Assembly (NCBI RefSeq): GCF_014204545.1
Contig: NZ_JACHLJ010000001.1
Span: 186,001-250,000, forward strand
Direction of reading: 5' to 3'
DNA: 64,000 nucleotides
From: Brevundimonas vesicularis
GTDB taxonomy: Bacteria; Pseudomonadota; Alphaproteobacteria; Caulobacterales; Caulobacteraceae
Below, in pieces: positions 1 through 8,413 of the stretch (its first letter is position 1; the number at the start of each line of letters is the position of its first letter). A program made the translations under genes and the position numbers. The notes under the pieces were generated by a model. The model saw only the letters and a program-made list of their open reading frames with translations, had not been told where the DNA came from and made no database searches.

Positions 1-800
1 TCGTATTGAACCGCTTCGGCCGGATCGATCTCCAGGCCGGCCAGCAGCGCGGCGTAGAAACGCGGCTCCAGCGCTGCCACCGCCACGAACCCGCCGTCGC
101 GACAGGCGTAGCAACGATAGAAGGGCGCACCCCCGTCCAGCAGGTTGGATCCGCGCTGGTCGCTCCACAGTCCCCGACCCCGCAAGGCCTGAAACAGGCC
201 GCCTAGCAGGGCCGACCCGTCCGTCATGGCGGCGTCGACCACGCGTCCCTTGCCCATCGTCCTGGCCTCCACCAGCGCGGCCAGCACCCCGACCACCAGC
301 AGCATGGCCCCGCCGCCATAATCCCCGACCAGGTTCAACGGCGGGGAGGGCGGACGATCCGCCTCGCCCATGGCGTGCAGCACGCCGGACAGGCCGATGT
401 AGTTCAGATCGTGCCCGACCGCGTTCGCCAGCGGCCCCGTCTGGCCCCATCCGGTCACACGTCCGAACACCAGCGCGGGTTTTCGCGCCTGGAGGACGTC
501 GGGACCATAACCCAATCGCTCCATGACGCCGGGCCGAAAGCCTTCGATCACCGCGTCTGCCCCATCGATCAGCTGCAGGATGCACTCGCGATCGGCCGGT
601 GATTTCAGATCGACCGGAACCGCCGCTCGTCCCCGATGCAGGACCTCGCCTCCGACCTCGTCGAAGACCGCAGGTCCGGCCGAGGCGTCGCGCGTCAACC
701 GCACCACCTCCGCCCCCAAGTCCGCCAGCATCATTCCGGCGAAGGTGACCGGCCCTAAGCCGTCGAATTCGATGATGCGGACGCCATTTAACGGTTTCAT
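1..800 (-). CDS. CaiB/BaiF family CoA-transferase (partial, C-terminus cut by window edge)
   Basis: About 266 N-terminal residues are present, starting MKPLNGVRIIEFDGLGPVTF at an ATG whose complement is at 798-800. The opening, the G-A-E-V-V-R motif near residue 30, V-D-L-K-S near 65 and a G-F-R-P-G-V-M-E-R-L-G segment near 90 are typical of class III (CaiB/BaiF, alpha-methylacyl-CoA racemase-like) enzymes, which move CoA between carboxylic acids or epimerise 2-methylacyl-CoAs in the cytoplasm. The likely catalytic Asp lies near residue 155 in G-H-D-L-N-Y. The racemase subfamily is favoured by the D-L-N-Y-I-G-L-S-G stretch, but substrate cannot be told. It is transcribed away from the tRNA gene. 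Confidence 0.85.
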   Translation of the reverse strand, partial: MKPLNGVRIIEFDGLGPVTFAGMMLADLGAEVVRLTRDASAGPAVFDEVGGEVLHRGRAAVPVDLKSPADRECILQLIDGADAVIEGFRPGVMERLGYGPDVLQARKPALVFGRVTGWGQTGPLANAVGHDLNYIGLSGVLHAMGEADRPPSPPLNLVGDYGGGAMLLVVGVLAALVEARTMGKGRVVDAAMTDGSALLGGLFQALRGRGLWSDQRGSNLLDGGAPFYRCYACRDGGFVAVAALEPRFYAALLAGLEIDPAEAVQY

Positions 801-894
801 GCCTAATGAGTAGCAGACCGGGTCTTGACCGGAAGGCCGGATTACAACAGAAGGCGCCCTTCGACGGTTCGGGCCAGCCCGGACGTCGCGCGGT

Positions 895-971
895 GCGTCC
901 TTAGCTCAGTTGGTTAGAGCATCTGACTTTTAATCAGAGGGTCCTCGGTTCGAGCCCGAGAGGACGTACCA
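895..971 (+). tRNA. tRNA-Lys (anticodon TTT)
   Basis: A 77-nt cloverleaf with encoded CCA at 969-971. The acceptor stem pairs 895-901 with 961-967 (one G-U pair). The D-arm contains TTAGCTCAGTTGGTTAGAGC. The anticodon stem TCTGA/TCAGA encloses loop CTTTTAA, giving anticodon TTT for lysine, and the T-arm contains GGTTCGAGCC. A factor-independent terminator follows directly. No direct repeat of its 3' end was noticed nearby, so it does not look occupied as an integration site. Confidence 0.97.
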
Positions 972-974
972 TTT

Positions 975-998
975 AAAGCCCGCTTCGGCGGGCTTTTT
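975..998 (+). terminator. Rho-independent terminator after tRNA-Lys
   Basis: Stem AAAGCCCGC, loop TTCG, complementary arm GCGGGCTTT, then a T run. It lies 3 bases after the tRNA CCA end. It also stands at the 3' side of the convergent histidine kinase gene and could serve both directions. Confidence 0.85.
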
Positions 999-1016
999 GC
1001 TGTCCGGGCCTTGCCT

Positions 1017-3470
1017 TCAGTGGGTCGCGAAACGACCGGGCGCTGTCGTATCCGCCGCGATCGGAGCGTTCGATTTGTCGAGATACTTCGACAGGGTAGC
1101 GACCAGGGCGGGCAGTTGCAGCGGCTTGGCCAGATGATCGTCCATGCCGGCGTCTCGGCACAGCTGGATCTGGTCCGGCCGAACATTGGCGGACAGGGCG
1201 ATGATCGGCAGTCGGCGTCCGCCGCCCTGCTCGAGGCGGCGAATCTCGCGCGTGGCCGTCAGGCCGTCCATGACCGGCATCTGCATATCCATCAGCACGA
1301 GGTCGTAGACTTCGGACTGCACCGCATGCACCGCCTCGGCTCCATCGCTGGCGGTGGCGACCTCCAGTCCCATGCCGACAAGGATGACGCTGATCAGTTC
1401 TCGGTTCGCCGGTGCGTCGTCGGCGATCAACACGCGGCCCTCGGGCATGACGCTGAGGCGCGGCCCCTCGGCTTTCAACCCGCCTTCTGCAATGTGCAGG
1501 GGGACGGTCACCTTGAAGGTCGATCCCAGGCCGGGCTGGCTGGTGACGACGATATCGCCGTCCATCGCTCGCGCCAGCCGTCGAGAGATCGCCAGCCCCA
1601 GGCCGGTGCCGCCATAAAGCCGGGTCGTCGACCGATCCGCCTGCGCGAAACGCTCGAACAGATGGGCCTGGGTCTGAGCGCTCATGCCGATGCCCGTATC
1701 GGTGACCTCGGCCTTCAGACGCCATGCGCCGTTCGCCTCCAAGGCGCCGCCGACCGACAGGCTGACCGAGCCCTGGCTGGTGAATTTCACGGCATTGCCC
1801 AGCAGGTTCAGCAGGATCTGTCGAAGACGGGCCGGGTCCCCCATCAGGCAGTCAGGCATGTTCGGCGCCAGGTTGACGTGCAGCACCAGACCCTTGGCCA
1901 GACACTGGGCTTCCATCATCTGGACCGTCTCGTGCGCCAGGGCGGCCGGGTCGAAAGGCTGGGGCTCCAGCTCGATCATGCCGGCTTCGAGCTTGGAATA
2001 GTCCAGCACGTCGTTGATGACCGACAGCAGGGCCTCGCTGGCCGTGGCGATGCGCGCGACATAGCCCTTCTCGGCTTCGGGCAAGGCCTCGCTGGCCTTC
2101 AGCAGGTTTGAAAAACCGATGACGCTGGTCAGGGGCGTGCGCAGTTCATGGCTCATGTTCGCCAGGAACTCGCTCTTGGCCGCCGCAGCCGCCTCGGCTC
2201 GGTCGCGCGCGGTGACCAATTCGTCGGCCAGGATCTTGCGATCCGTCATGTCACGGATCACCACCACCACCTCCGACGGCTTGCCCGCTTCGGCGTCCAG
2301 GGCGCGGAAGGTGCATTCGACCCAGACGATCGAACCGTCGCGATGAAGGGCGCGGTGCTCCAGCCGGCACGGCTCCTTGGTGTGGATGGTGCCCAGCACG
2401 GCCCGGGTCACCATTTCCCGATCATCAGGATGGACATAGTCCATGGGCCGACCGTTCATCTCTTCGGTGGTCCAGCCGAGCAGGCTTTCGATCGCCGGCG
2501 AGATGTATTTGCTGGTGCCGTCCGGGCGAACGCGGGTGATCACGTCGCCCACATTTTCGGCTAACAGCCGATAGCGCGCCTCGTCACGCTGAGCTCGGGC
2601 GATCTGGGCCTGTTGGTCGGTGATGTCCTGAAACACGCCGTAAAGGATCTTTACGACCCCTGCGTCGTCACGTTCGGTGCGCGCCTGGGTCAGAACCGCG
2701 CGCTCCTCGCCATCGGCGCGGATCAGCCGAAGACGTCTTTCGAAACCGTCGCCGGTTTCGGTCGAGTGAGCGATCGCCGCCAACAGACCGGGCCTGTCAT
2801 CGGGATGATAGCGGTCGACGGCTGAATCGACCTGCGGATCGAAGGTCGCACGATCCAGACCATGGATGCGGAACACCTCGTTAGACCAATGAACCCTGCC
2901 GGTGGCCAGCTCCAACCGCCAATGACCGACGCCGGCCATGTTTTCGACCAGTTCTAGCGTGCCGTGGCGTTCATCGCTAACGCGGCCGATTTCCAACGCA
3001 GCGATGATGTCTTCGGCCATGGCGCCCAGCGTGCGCAGCGTCGCAATCTGGGAGTCGGAGGGGTGAGGGCGGGGCTGGCGATCCATGACGCCGAAGGCGC
3101 CCAGCGGCTGACCGTCGGGCGCGCAGATTGTTACGCCGGCGTAGAAACGCAGATTATAGGGCGCCGCCACCAGAAAATGATTGCGCGCGACCGGATCCGC
3201 CAGGCCGTTTTCGACCACGAGGACGGCGCCCTTGCCCTGGCGCAGCAGACGATCGCCGAGGGTGCGCTCGCGGGGCAGCCGCTGGACCACTTCGCGGTCG
3301 GTGCACCACAGGACGGCGTTGTCGCCGCTGACTAAGGTGACTACCGCAGCGGGCGCATCAAAAACCGTGCAGGCCAGTTCCGTAAGGCGTTGGAACGGTC
3401 CGGCAGGGGCGTCCAGGGCTTCCAGGCTCTTGGCGATGTAAGGCACGACCGAACTCCAAAGACCGGTCAA
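1017..3470 (-). CDS. hybrid sensor histidine kinase/response regulator (GAF-PAS-PAS-HisKA-HATPase-REC)
   Basis: A predicted soluble 817-residue kinase with no obvious membrane segment. A GAF-like domain covers about 25-160, PAS domains about 170-285 and 295-410 (both ending in the D-I-T-D / D-M-T-D PAC pattern), then a short coiled coil. The HisKA motif [13 protein letters not shown] has its phospho-acceptor His at about 441, followed by a HATPase with N-L-L-G-N-A-V-K-F and D-T-G-I-G-M. A C-terminal receiver domain carries V-L-M-D-M-Q-M-P. This suits a cytoplasmic phosphorelay kinase that passes phosphate His to Asp internally and needs an unlinked Hpt protein. The start taken is a TTG; a GTG nine codons in (3446) is an alternative. 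The signal is unknown. Confidence 0.92.
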   Translation of the reverse strand: MTGLWSSVVPYIAKSLEALDAPAGPFQRLTELACTVFDAPAAVVTLVSGDNAVLWCTDREVVQRLPRERTLGDRLLRQGKGAVLVVENGLADPVARNHFLVAAPYNLRFYAGVTICAPDGQPLGAFGVMDRQPRPHPSDSQIATLRTLGAMAEDIIAALEIGRVSDERHGTLELVENMAGVGHWRLELATGRVHWSNEVFRIHGLDRATFDPQVDSAVDRYHPDDRPGLLAAIAHSTETGDGFERRLRLIRADGEERAVLTQARTERDDAGVVKILYGVFQDITDQQAQIARAQRDEARYRLLAENVGDVITRVRPDGTSKYISPAIESLLGWTTEEMNGRPMDYVHPDDREMVTRAVLGTIHTKEPCRLEHRALHRDGSIVWVECTFRALDAEAGKPSEVVVVIRDMTDRKILADELVTARDRAEAAAAAKSEFLANMSHELRTPLTSVIGFSNLLKASEALPEAEKGYVARIATASEALLSVINDVLDYSKLEAGMIELEPQPFDPAALAHETVQMMEAQCLAKGLVLHVNLAPNMPDCLMGDPARLRQILLNLLGNAVKFTSQGSVSLSVGGALEANGAWRLKAEVTDTGIGMSAQTQAHLFERFAQADRSTTRLYGGTGLGLAISRRLARAMDGDIVVTSQPGLGSTFKVTVPLHIAEGGLKAEGPRLSVMPEGRVLIADDAPANRELISVILVGMGLEVATASDGAEAVHAVQSEVYDLVLMDMQMPVMDGLTATREIRRLEQGGGRRLPIIALSANVRPDQIQLCRDAGMDDHLAKPLQLPALVATLSKYLDKSNAPIAADTTAPGRFATH

Positions 3471-3558
3471 AGTGACATGAAATCAGAGAATCCTTCGTTA
3501 CCGAGCGCTTCCGCCGCTACGCTTTGATCGCCAGCCCAGGCGTGGTCTAAGCCGTCCC

Positions 3559-4098
3559 ATGAAACGCCTTCTTCTCGCGGTCAGCCTTGTTGCGCTCTCC
3601 GGTTGCAACGCCGGTCGGTCGGCGATTGGCGGCGCCGAACAGGTCGGGGCGGGCTTTGCGGCGGCGGCGACGGCTCCGCTGGAAGACTTCAACCTTCGTC
3701 GTCAGATGATCCCGACGGTCCTGCTTCAAGCCGAAGCCAATCCCTACGACCTGCGCAACCTGAATCAGTGCACGACCATCGGCGCAGAGGTCGCAAGGTT
3801 GGACGAGGCGCTGGGGCCCGACACCGACGAACCGCTGCGTCAGGACGGCTCCTATCTCAGCGAGCGGGCGGCCGATGCAGCCGCCAAGGCGGCGTTGAAC
3901 GCCATTCGCGACACGACGACCGACTTTATTCCGGGCCGAAACTGGATCCGTCGATTGAGCGGCGCCGAACAGCATTCAAAGCACGTTCAGTCGGCCATCC
4001 AATCCGGCCGGATGCGCCGCGCCTTCCTGAAGGGCATGGGCATGCAGCGGAACTGCGCGCCGCCGGCGGCGCCCAGCTGGTTCAGACCGCACCCCTAG
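3559..4098 (+). CDS. putative lipoprotein, unknown function
   Basis: A 179-residue protein beginning MKRLLLAVSLVALSGCNAGR: a type II signal peptide with lipobox L-S-G-C, so Cys16 should be lipidated. The mature part is alanine-rich and helical (R-A-A-D-A-A-A-K-A-A-L-N-A-I-R), with no transmembrane segment after the signal. Two later cysteines occur, in L-N-Q-C-T-T-I and Q-R-N-C-A. It reads like the small conserved lipoproteins of Caulobacterales, but I recognise no named family. It converges on tgt with only 3 bases between the stop codons. Confidence 0.75.
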   Translation: MKRLLLAVSLVALSGCNAGRSAIGGAEQVGAGFAAAATAPLEDFNLRRQMIPTVLLQAEANPYDLRNLNQCTTIGAEVARLDEALGPDTDEPLRQDGSYLSERAADAAAKAALNAIRDTTTDFIPGRNWIRRLSGAEQHSKHVQSAIQSGRMRRAFLKGMGMQRNCAPPAAPSWFRPHP

Positions 4099-4101
4099 GC
4101 G

Positions 4102-5214
4102 TCAGCCGTTTAACGTGTGGCGCGCGTGGAAGTCGCGCCTGAACTGTTCGAACCGGCCCTCGGAAATCGCCATACGCATGGTCGCCGTCAGCGCCTGATA
4201 AAAGGCGATGTTGTGCCAGCTCAGCAGCACCTTCCCCAAGATTTCGTCGGCGCGGATCAGGTGGTGCAGGTAGGCCTTCGAATACTGCGCCGACGGGCCG
4301 TCGATGGTCGGGTCCAGCGGGTCCTGATCCTCGGCGAACCGGGCGTTCTTCAGGTTCAGGGGTCCGTCCCACGTCCAGGCCTGACCGTGACGGCCGGCGC
4401 GGGTCGGCAGGACGCAGTCGAACATGTCCACGCCGCGATACACCGCCTCGACCAGGTCGATCGGCTTGCCCACGCCCATCAGATAACGCGGACGGTCGAC
4501 CGGCAGCATTTCGGGCGCATAGTCCAGAACCTCGCACATGGCCTGGTGGCCTTCGCCGACCGCCAGACCGCCGATGGCGTAGCCGTCGAAGCCGATCTCT
4601 TGCAACTGCTCCGACGATTGGCGGCGCAGGTCCTCGAAAGTAGACCCCTGCTGGATGCCGAACAGGGCCTGGTTTTCACGCTCGCCGAAACGGGCCTTGG
4701 ACCGCGCGCCCCAGCGGATCGACAGCTCCATGGCCTTTCTGGCCGCATCCTTTTCGGCCGGATACGCGACGCACTGGTCCAGCTGCATCGAGATGTCGGC
4801 GCCGATCCGGTCGGCCTGAATTTCGATCGAGCGTTCGGGGGTCAGAACGTGTTTGGAGCCGTCGATATGGCTGGAGAAGGTTACGGCCTCCTCCTTGACC
4901 TTGGAGATGCCGGCCAGGGACATGACCTGGAACCCGCCGCTGTCGGTCAGAATCGGCTTGTCCCAGCCCATGAACGTGTGAAGCCCGCCCAGACGCTCCA
5001 TCCGCTCGGGCCCAGGCCGCAGCATCAGGTGATAGGTGTTGCCCAGCAGGATGTCGGCGCCGGTCGCCTTGACCTGATCCACCGTCATCGCCTTGACCGT
5101 GGCGGCGGTGCCGACCGGCATGAAGGCGGGGGTGCGGATGTCGCCGCGCGCGGTCTTCAGCACCCCGGTGCGGGCGCGGCCCTCGGTGGCGGAAATCTGG
5201 AAGGGGAAAGGCAT
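4102..5214 (-). CDS. tgt: queuine tRNA-ribosyltransferase (tRNA-guanine transglycosylase)
   Basis: 370 residues, the usual bacterial length. It exchanges G34 of Asn, Asp, His and Tyr tRNAs for preQ1 in queuosine synthesis. Active-site motifs are intact: [17 protein letters not shown], the G-G-L-A-V-G-E-G loop and the nucleophile motif F-D-C-V-L-P-T-R followed by the R-H-G-Q-A tRNA-contact stretch. Oddly, the structural zinc site is not canonical: where the family has C-x-C-x2-C before S-R-A-Y-L-H-H-L, this protein reads [12 protein letters not shown] with no cysteine. The upstream nucleotidyltransferase-like gene ends directly at this start codon (TGA then ATG), so the two are probably co-translated. 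Confidence 0.95.
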   Translation of the reverse strand: MPFPFQISATEGRARTGVLKTARGDIRTPAFMPVGTAATVKAMTVDQVKATGADILLGNTYHLMLRPGPERMERLGGLHTFMGWDKPILTDSGGFQVMSLAGISKVKEEAVTFSSHIDGSKHVLTPERSIEIQADRIGADISMQLDQCVAYPAEKDAARKAMELSIRWGARSKARFGERENQALFGIQQGSTFEDLRRQSSEQLQEIGFDGYAIGGLAVGEGHQAMCEVLDYAPEMLPVDRPRYLMGVGKPIDLVEAVYRGVDMFDCVLPTRAGRHGQAWTWDGPLNLKNARFAEDQDPLDPTIDGPSAQYSKAYLHHLIRADEILGKVLLSWHNIAFYQALTATMRMAISEGRFEQFRRDFHARHTLNG

Positions 5215-5688
5215 TCAGGCGATCAGTCGTTCAAGCTGTTCGACGCGCGCCAGATCCTTGGGGCGGCCGAATAGGCGATACAGGGCGATGTGGTCACGGA
5301 TGTCCGGGACGAACAGGGGCGTGTCCTCGACGAAGACGCGGCGGCGCGAGCCGAAGGCGACCGGGGTCCAGTCGCCGCCGTCGCGGGTCTCCAGATCAGC
5401 CATGACCTCGACCAGGATCGGCTGGTCCGGCGCGCGCCCGAAGACGGCGGAGCGGAACAGACCTTCGCCCGGATCGGGTATCACCACGCCGCCCAGCGCG
5501 CCCAGCAGGCTGCGCGCATCCCGCGGCGCGCACAGCACGTCGATGTCGGGCACATGGATGTCGGTCAGGCCATAGAGCGCCATGGCCGCTCCGCCGAAGA
5601 TCCACCACGGCTCGCGCAGGTCGCGCGCGGCCTCGCCGACGGCGATCAGGCCGTCTTGAAGATCATGCGGAAGGTCGTCGGGTGACAC
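5215..5688 (-). CDS. nucleotidyltransferase-like protein (minimal NTase fold)
   Basis: 157 residues. The segment W-W-I-F-G-G-A-A-M-A-L-Y-G, followed by V-P-D-I-D-V-L-C, resembles the GG/GS plus DxD metal motif of small nucleotidyltransferases, with a third acidic position possible in I-L-V-E-V-M-A-D-L. The C-terminus (D-I-R-D-H-I-A-L-Y-R-L-F-G-R-P-K-D-L-A-R) resembles the helical end of AbiEii/MenT-like domains, which often carry K-D-x-x-D. No partner antitoxin is next to it. It abuts tgt with no gap, so a tRNA-related role is conceivable, but that is inference. Confidence 0.6.
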   Translation of the reverse strand: MSPDDLPHDLQDGLIAVGEAARDLREPWWIFGGAAMALYGLTDIHVPDIDVLCAPRDARSLLGALGGVVIPDPGEGLFRSAVFGRAPDQPILVEVMADLETRDGGDWTPVAFGSRRRVFVEDTPLFVPDIRDHIALYRLFGRPKDLARVEQLERLIA

Positions 5689-5751
5689 GGGGCGGGCTCT
5701 ATTTCGTCAGGAGGCGGCATTTAGGCGTTCCGGTCGCGATTGACCACCCGA

Positions 5752-6510
5752 TCACCATCCCAGCGACGCCTCGCCGCGCAGGATGGCCTCGGCCTGAGGG
5801 GTGTGCTTGCCGCCCTCGCGGTCGTGCAGGATCAGCGGCGGCAACAGCCGCAGCGGCGCGCGCCCGGTTTTGATGGCGTGCACCAGAACCCGCTTGGCCG
5901 GCTCGTCCGCGAAGGGATGGATGGGCCGCACGGCGAACGACCCCGCCTTTTCGCCCAACAGAGCCAGCAGATCGGCCAACCGGTCGGCGCGGTGAACGAC
6001 CACGATGCGTCCGCCTTCCTTCACCGCCTTCAACAGGAAATCGGTCCACGCCTTCAGCCCATCGTCGGCCATCCAGGCGCCCCGCTTGCCCTCGGCTGGG
6101 GCGCGCAACGCCGTGGCGTCATCGAAGAAGGGGGGATTGGATATGGCCCAGTCGGCCGGCTCCAAGCGCAGGGCCCGAAACCCGGCCGCCACGTCGCCCT
6201 GACGAATCACGGCGGATCCGGCTGCGCCGTTCAGCGCCGCATTCTCGGTCGCCAGCGCCGCCATCGCCGGATCGCGCTCCAGTCCCGTCAGGGTCACGCC
6301 GGGCCGTCGCGACGCGATCTGCATCAGGACCGCGCCCGCCCCACAGCCCGCCTCGATCACGCTCTGACCCGCCTCGGCCGGGACCGCCGCCGCCAGCAAA
6401 GCTGCATCCATCCCGGCGCGATAGCCGCGCGCGGGTTGACGCAAGCGCACCCGGCCGTTCAACAGGCCGTTCTCGACGATCGTCGTCGGCAGGGTTTCGA
6501 CCGGCTCCAA
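5752..6510 (-). CDS. tRNA1(Val) N6-adenine methyltransferase-like (TrmN6 family)
   Basis: 252-residue class I SAM methyltransferase. Motif I is V-I-E-A-G-C-G-A-G-A-V, the acidic ribose-binding position lies in T-G-L-E-R-D, and the N6-adenine signature N-P-P-F-F follows A-I-S near residue 130. This signature plus the R-G-Y-R-A-G-M-D-A-A-L-L-A-A-A N-terminus fits the TrmN6/YfiC group, which methylates A37 of a tRNA; the rRNA or protein-Gln relatives share part of it. The start is TTG at 6510 with AAGGAG 8 bases upstream. It is divergent from the polyprenyl synthase gene. Confidence 0.82.
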   Translation of the reverse strand: MEPVETLPTTIVENGLLNGRVRLRQPARGYRAGMDAALLAAAVPAEAGQSVIEAGCGAGAVLMQIASRRPGVTLTGLERDPAMAALATENAALNGAAGSAVIRQGDVAAGFRALRLEPADWAISNPPFFDDATALRAPAEGKRGAWMADDGLKAWTDFLLKAVKEGGRIVVVHRADRLADLLALLGEKAGSFAVRPIHPFADEPAKRVLVHAIKTGRAPLRLLPPLILHDREGGKHTPQAEAILRGEASLGW

Positions 6511-6633
6511 GCCTCAATCTCCTTGACCCTCAAGGGGTCGAACATCATTGTGCGCCGCAACTCGCGGGGGCAAGCCGGCCCGGCCGCAAAAAGCCATTCC
6601 CGCGGCCCGCCGCGCCAGTGAAAGAGTATTCGT

Positions 6634-7650
6634 TTGGACGTCGCCATCGCCGCCGCTCACCGCCCGAAGGGGGACGTCAACGCCCTTGTCCGGCTGGCTG
6701 AGGTCGATATGGCGGCTGTGGACGCCCTAATCCTGGATCGGATGCAGTCGGACGTGCCGATCATCCCGAAACTGGCTGAGCATCTCGTGTCGGCCGGCGG
6801 AAAGCGTCTGCGCCCCCTGATGACCGTCGCCGCCGCGCGCGCCGTGGGCGCGACGGACGACATCGTAGCGCCGCGCAAGTTGGCCGCTGCGGTCGAGTTC
6901 ATTCACACCGCCACTCTCCTGCATGACGACATCGTCGATGCGTCCGAACTGCGTCGCGGCAAGGTCGCGGCCCACCTGATCTGGGGCGCCCCGACCAGCG
7001 TCCTGGTCGGCGACTTCCTGTTCGCCCGCGCCTTCGAACTGATGGTCGAGACAGATTCGATGCGCGCCCTGGGCATTCTGGCCGAGGCTTCGCGGGTCAT
7101 CTCCGAGGGCGAGGTGCTCCAGCTGACGCGCGCCCACGACCTTAATCTGGACCAGGCCACCTATCTGCAGATCATCTCGGCCAAGACCGCCGAACTGTTC
7201 GCCGCCGCCGCCGAGGCGGGCGCTGTGGGCGCCGGCGGCGATCCGGCCGCGACCAAGGCTTTGCGCGACTACGGCATGGCCCTGGGCATCGCCTTCCAGC
7301 TGGCCGACGACGCGCTGGATTACGGTGCGACTGCCGAGGCCCTGGGCAAGAACGCCGGCGACGACTTCAACGAGGGCAAGGCGACCCTGCCGCTGCTGCT
7401 GGCCGTCGCCCGCACCAAGGGCCGTGAAGAGGCCTTCTGGGAGCGCACCGTGACCAAGGGCGAGCGCACGCCCGAAGACTTCACCCGCGCCCGCGAACTG
7501 ATCATCGGTTCGGGCGCCATCGGCGCGACGCTGGACCTGGCCGGCGACTATGCCGATCAGGCCAAGGCGGCCCTGTCGGTTCTGCCGTCCAGCGACTGGC
7601 GCACGGCTTTGGAAGACCTCGCCGATTTCGCGGTGTCGCGCGCAGCTTGA
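6634..7650 (+). CDS. polyprenyl (octaprenyl/decaprenyl) diphosphate synthase
   Basis: 338-residue trans-isoprenyl diphosphate synthase that makes the side chain of ubiquinone. It shows G-G-K-R-L-R-P near residue 53, the first Asp-rich motif L-L-H-D-D-I-V-D followed by R-R-G-K, and the second motif F-Q-L-A-D-D-A-L-D-Y. The small residues ahead of the first Asp motif suit a long-chain product. The start is a TTG at 6634; no better ATG lies upstream. The next gene begins inside its stop codon (TTGA overlap). Confidence 0.93.
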   Translation: MDVAIAAAHRPKGDVNALVRLAEVDMAAVDALILDRMQSDVPIIPKLAEHLVSAGGKRLRPLMTVAAARAVGATDDIVAPRKLAAAVEFIHTATLLHDDIVDASELRRGKVAAHLIWGAPTSVLVGDFLFARAFELMVETDSMRALGILAEASRVISEGEVLQLTRAHDLNLDQATYLQIISAKTAELFAAAAEAGAVGAGGDPAATKALRDYGMALGIAFQLADDALDYGATAEALGKNAGDDFNEGKATLPLLLAVARTKGREEAFWERTVTKGERTPEDFTRARELIIGSGAIGATLDLAGDYADQAKAALSVLPSSDWRTALEDLADFAVSRAA

Positions 7651-8282
7651 CCGAGGCTGCGGATACCCTCGACCAACAGGTCCGCACCGCCGACCTCGAC
7701 CGCTGGCTGTCCAGCCGCCTGGTCGCGGATGTGCGCGCCCGCGCCGACCTGATCGCGCTCTACGCCTTCGAGGCCGAGCTGACGACCATCCCCGCGCGCG
7801 TGACCCAGCCGCTGCTGGCCGAGATGCGCTACACCTGGTGGGCGGAACAGATGGACGGTGTGTTCGCCGGGGCGCCGCGCAAGGGCCATCCGGTGCTGGA
7901 GGCCCTGACCGACCTCGTCGCCCGCCACGGCCTGGATCGCGCCCCGTTCGACGCCCTGATCGAGGCCCATATCGGCCGTGTGCGCGAAGAACCGCACGAC
8001 CTGGACGCCTTCTACGTCGGGCCGATGCAGGTCGGGGTGCGAATGCTGGCAGGCGAGGGCCACGACACGGCCGTCGCCGACGCGGGCCGTGTCTGGGGAC
8101 TGGCCCAGACCGGCCGAGCAGAAGAGGCGGCGGCCCTGCGATCCGCCGCCAACACCGCGCTGAAGCGTCTGCCGCCGGTCGGCTTCCCCGCCGTCGCCCA
8201 CGCCGCCCTGGCCGACCCGAACCGGCCCGAACCGTTGAAGCGGCTGCGCCTGCTGTGGGCCGTTCTGCGCGGCCGGATCTGA
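7647..8282 (+). CDS. squalene/phytoene synthase family protein
   Basis: 211 residues, shorter than true phytoene synthases (about 280-300). The R-Y-T-W-W-A-E-Q-M-D motif matches the family's substrate-binding helix, but the first Asp-rich motif (D-x-x-x-D) is not seen at the expected place (Y-A-F-E-A-E-L). It therefore resembles the short alphaproteobacterial group related to mitochondrial NDUFAF6, a complex I assembly factor, rather than a carotenoid enzyme; this assignment is inference. It starts at a TTG overlapping the stop of the polyprenyl synthase and is probably translationally coupled to it. Confidence 0.75.
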   Translation: MTEAADTLDQQVRTADLDRWLSSRLVADVRARADLIALYAFEAELTTIPARVTQPLLAEMRYTWWAEQMDGVFAGAPRKGHPVLEALTDLVARHGLDRAPFDALIEAHIGRVREEPHDLDAFYVGPMQVGVRMLAGEGHDTAVADAGRVWGLAQTGRAEEAAALRSAANTALKRLPPVGFPAVAHAALADPNRPEPLKRLRLLWAVLRGRI

Positions 8283-8283
8283 C

Positions 8284-8364
8284 CTAGCCGTTCAGGCCGG
8301 CGATCAAGCGGGTCAGCAGGGCGTTCAGCGTTTTCTGATCCTCGCGGGACAGGCCGCTCATCGA
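8284..8364 (-). pseudogene. possible C-terminal remnant of a MarR-type regulator
   Basis: Reading from an ATG complement at 8362-8364, 26 residues (M-S-G-L-S-R-E-D-Q-K-T-L-N-A-L-L-T-R-L) end at a stop. This resembles the last helix of MarR-family proteins. Upstream in this frame there is only 14 codons of unrelated sequence before the divergent transporter, so no DNA-binding domain is present. It may be what remains of a regulator of the neighbouring broken transporter; a chance short frame is possible. Confidence 0.3.
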
Positions 8365-8413
8365 GATACTTGAGGTCGGGAGACTAGCGTGATTTTCAGT
8401 CGGAGCCCCCACC

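Noticed and set aside
895..971. tRNA-Lys as an integration site for an adjacent element
   Set aside because: No copy of the tRNA 3' end was noticed elsewhere in the window, and the flanking genes look like core chromosome.
5215..5688. Toxin of a type II or IV toxin-antitoxin pair (AbiEii/MenT-like)
   Set aside because: No antitoxin-sized partner is adjacent; it abuts tgt instead, so a toxin call is not supported.
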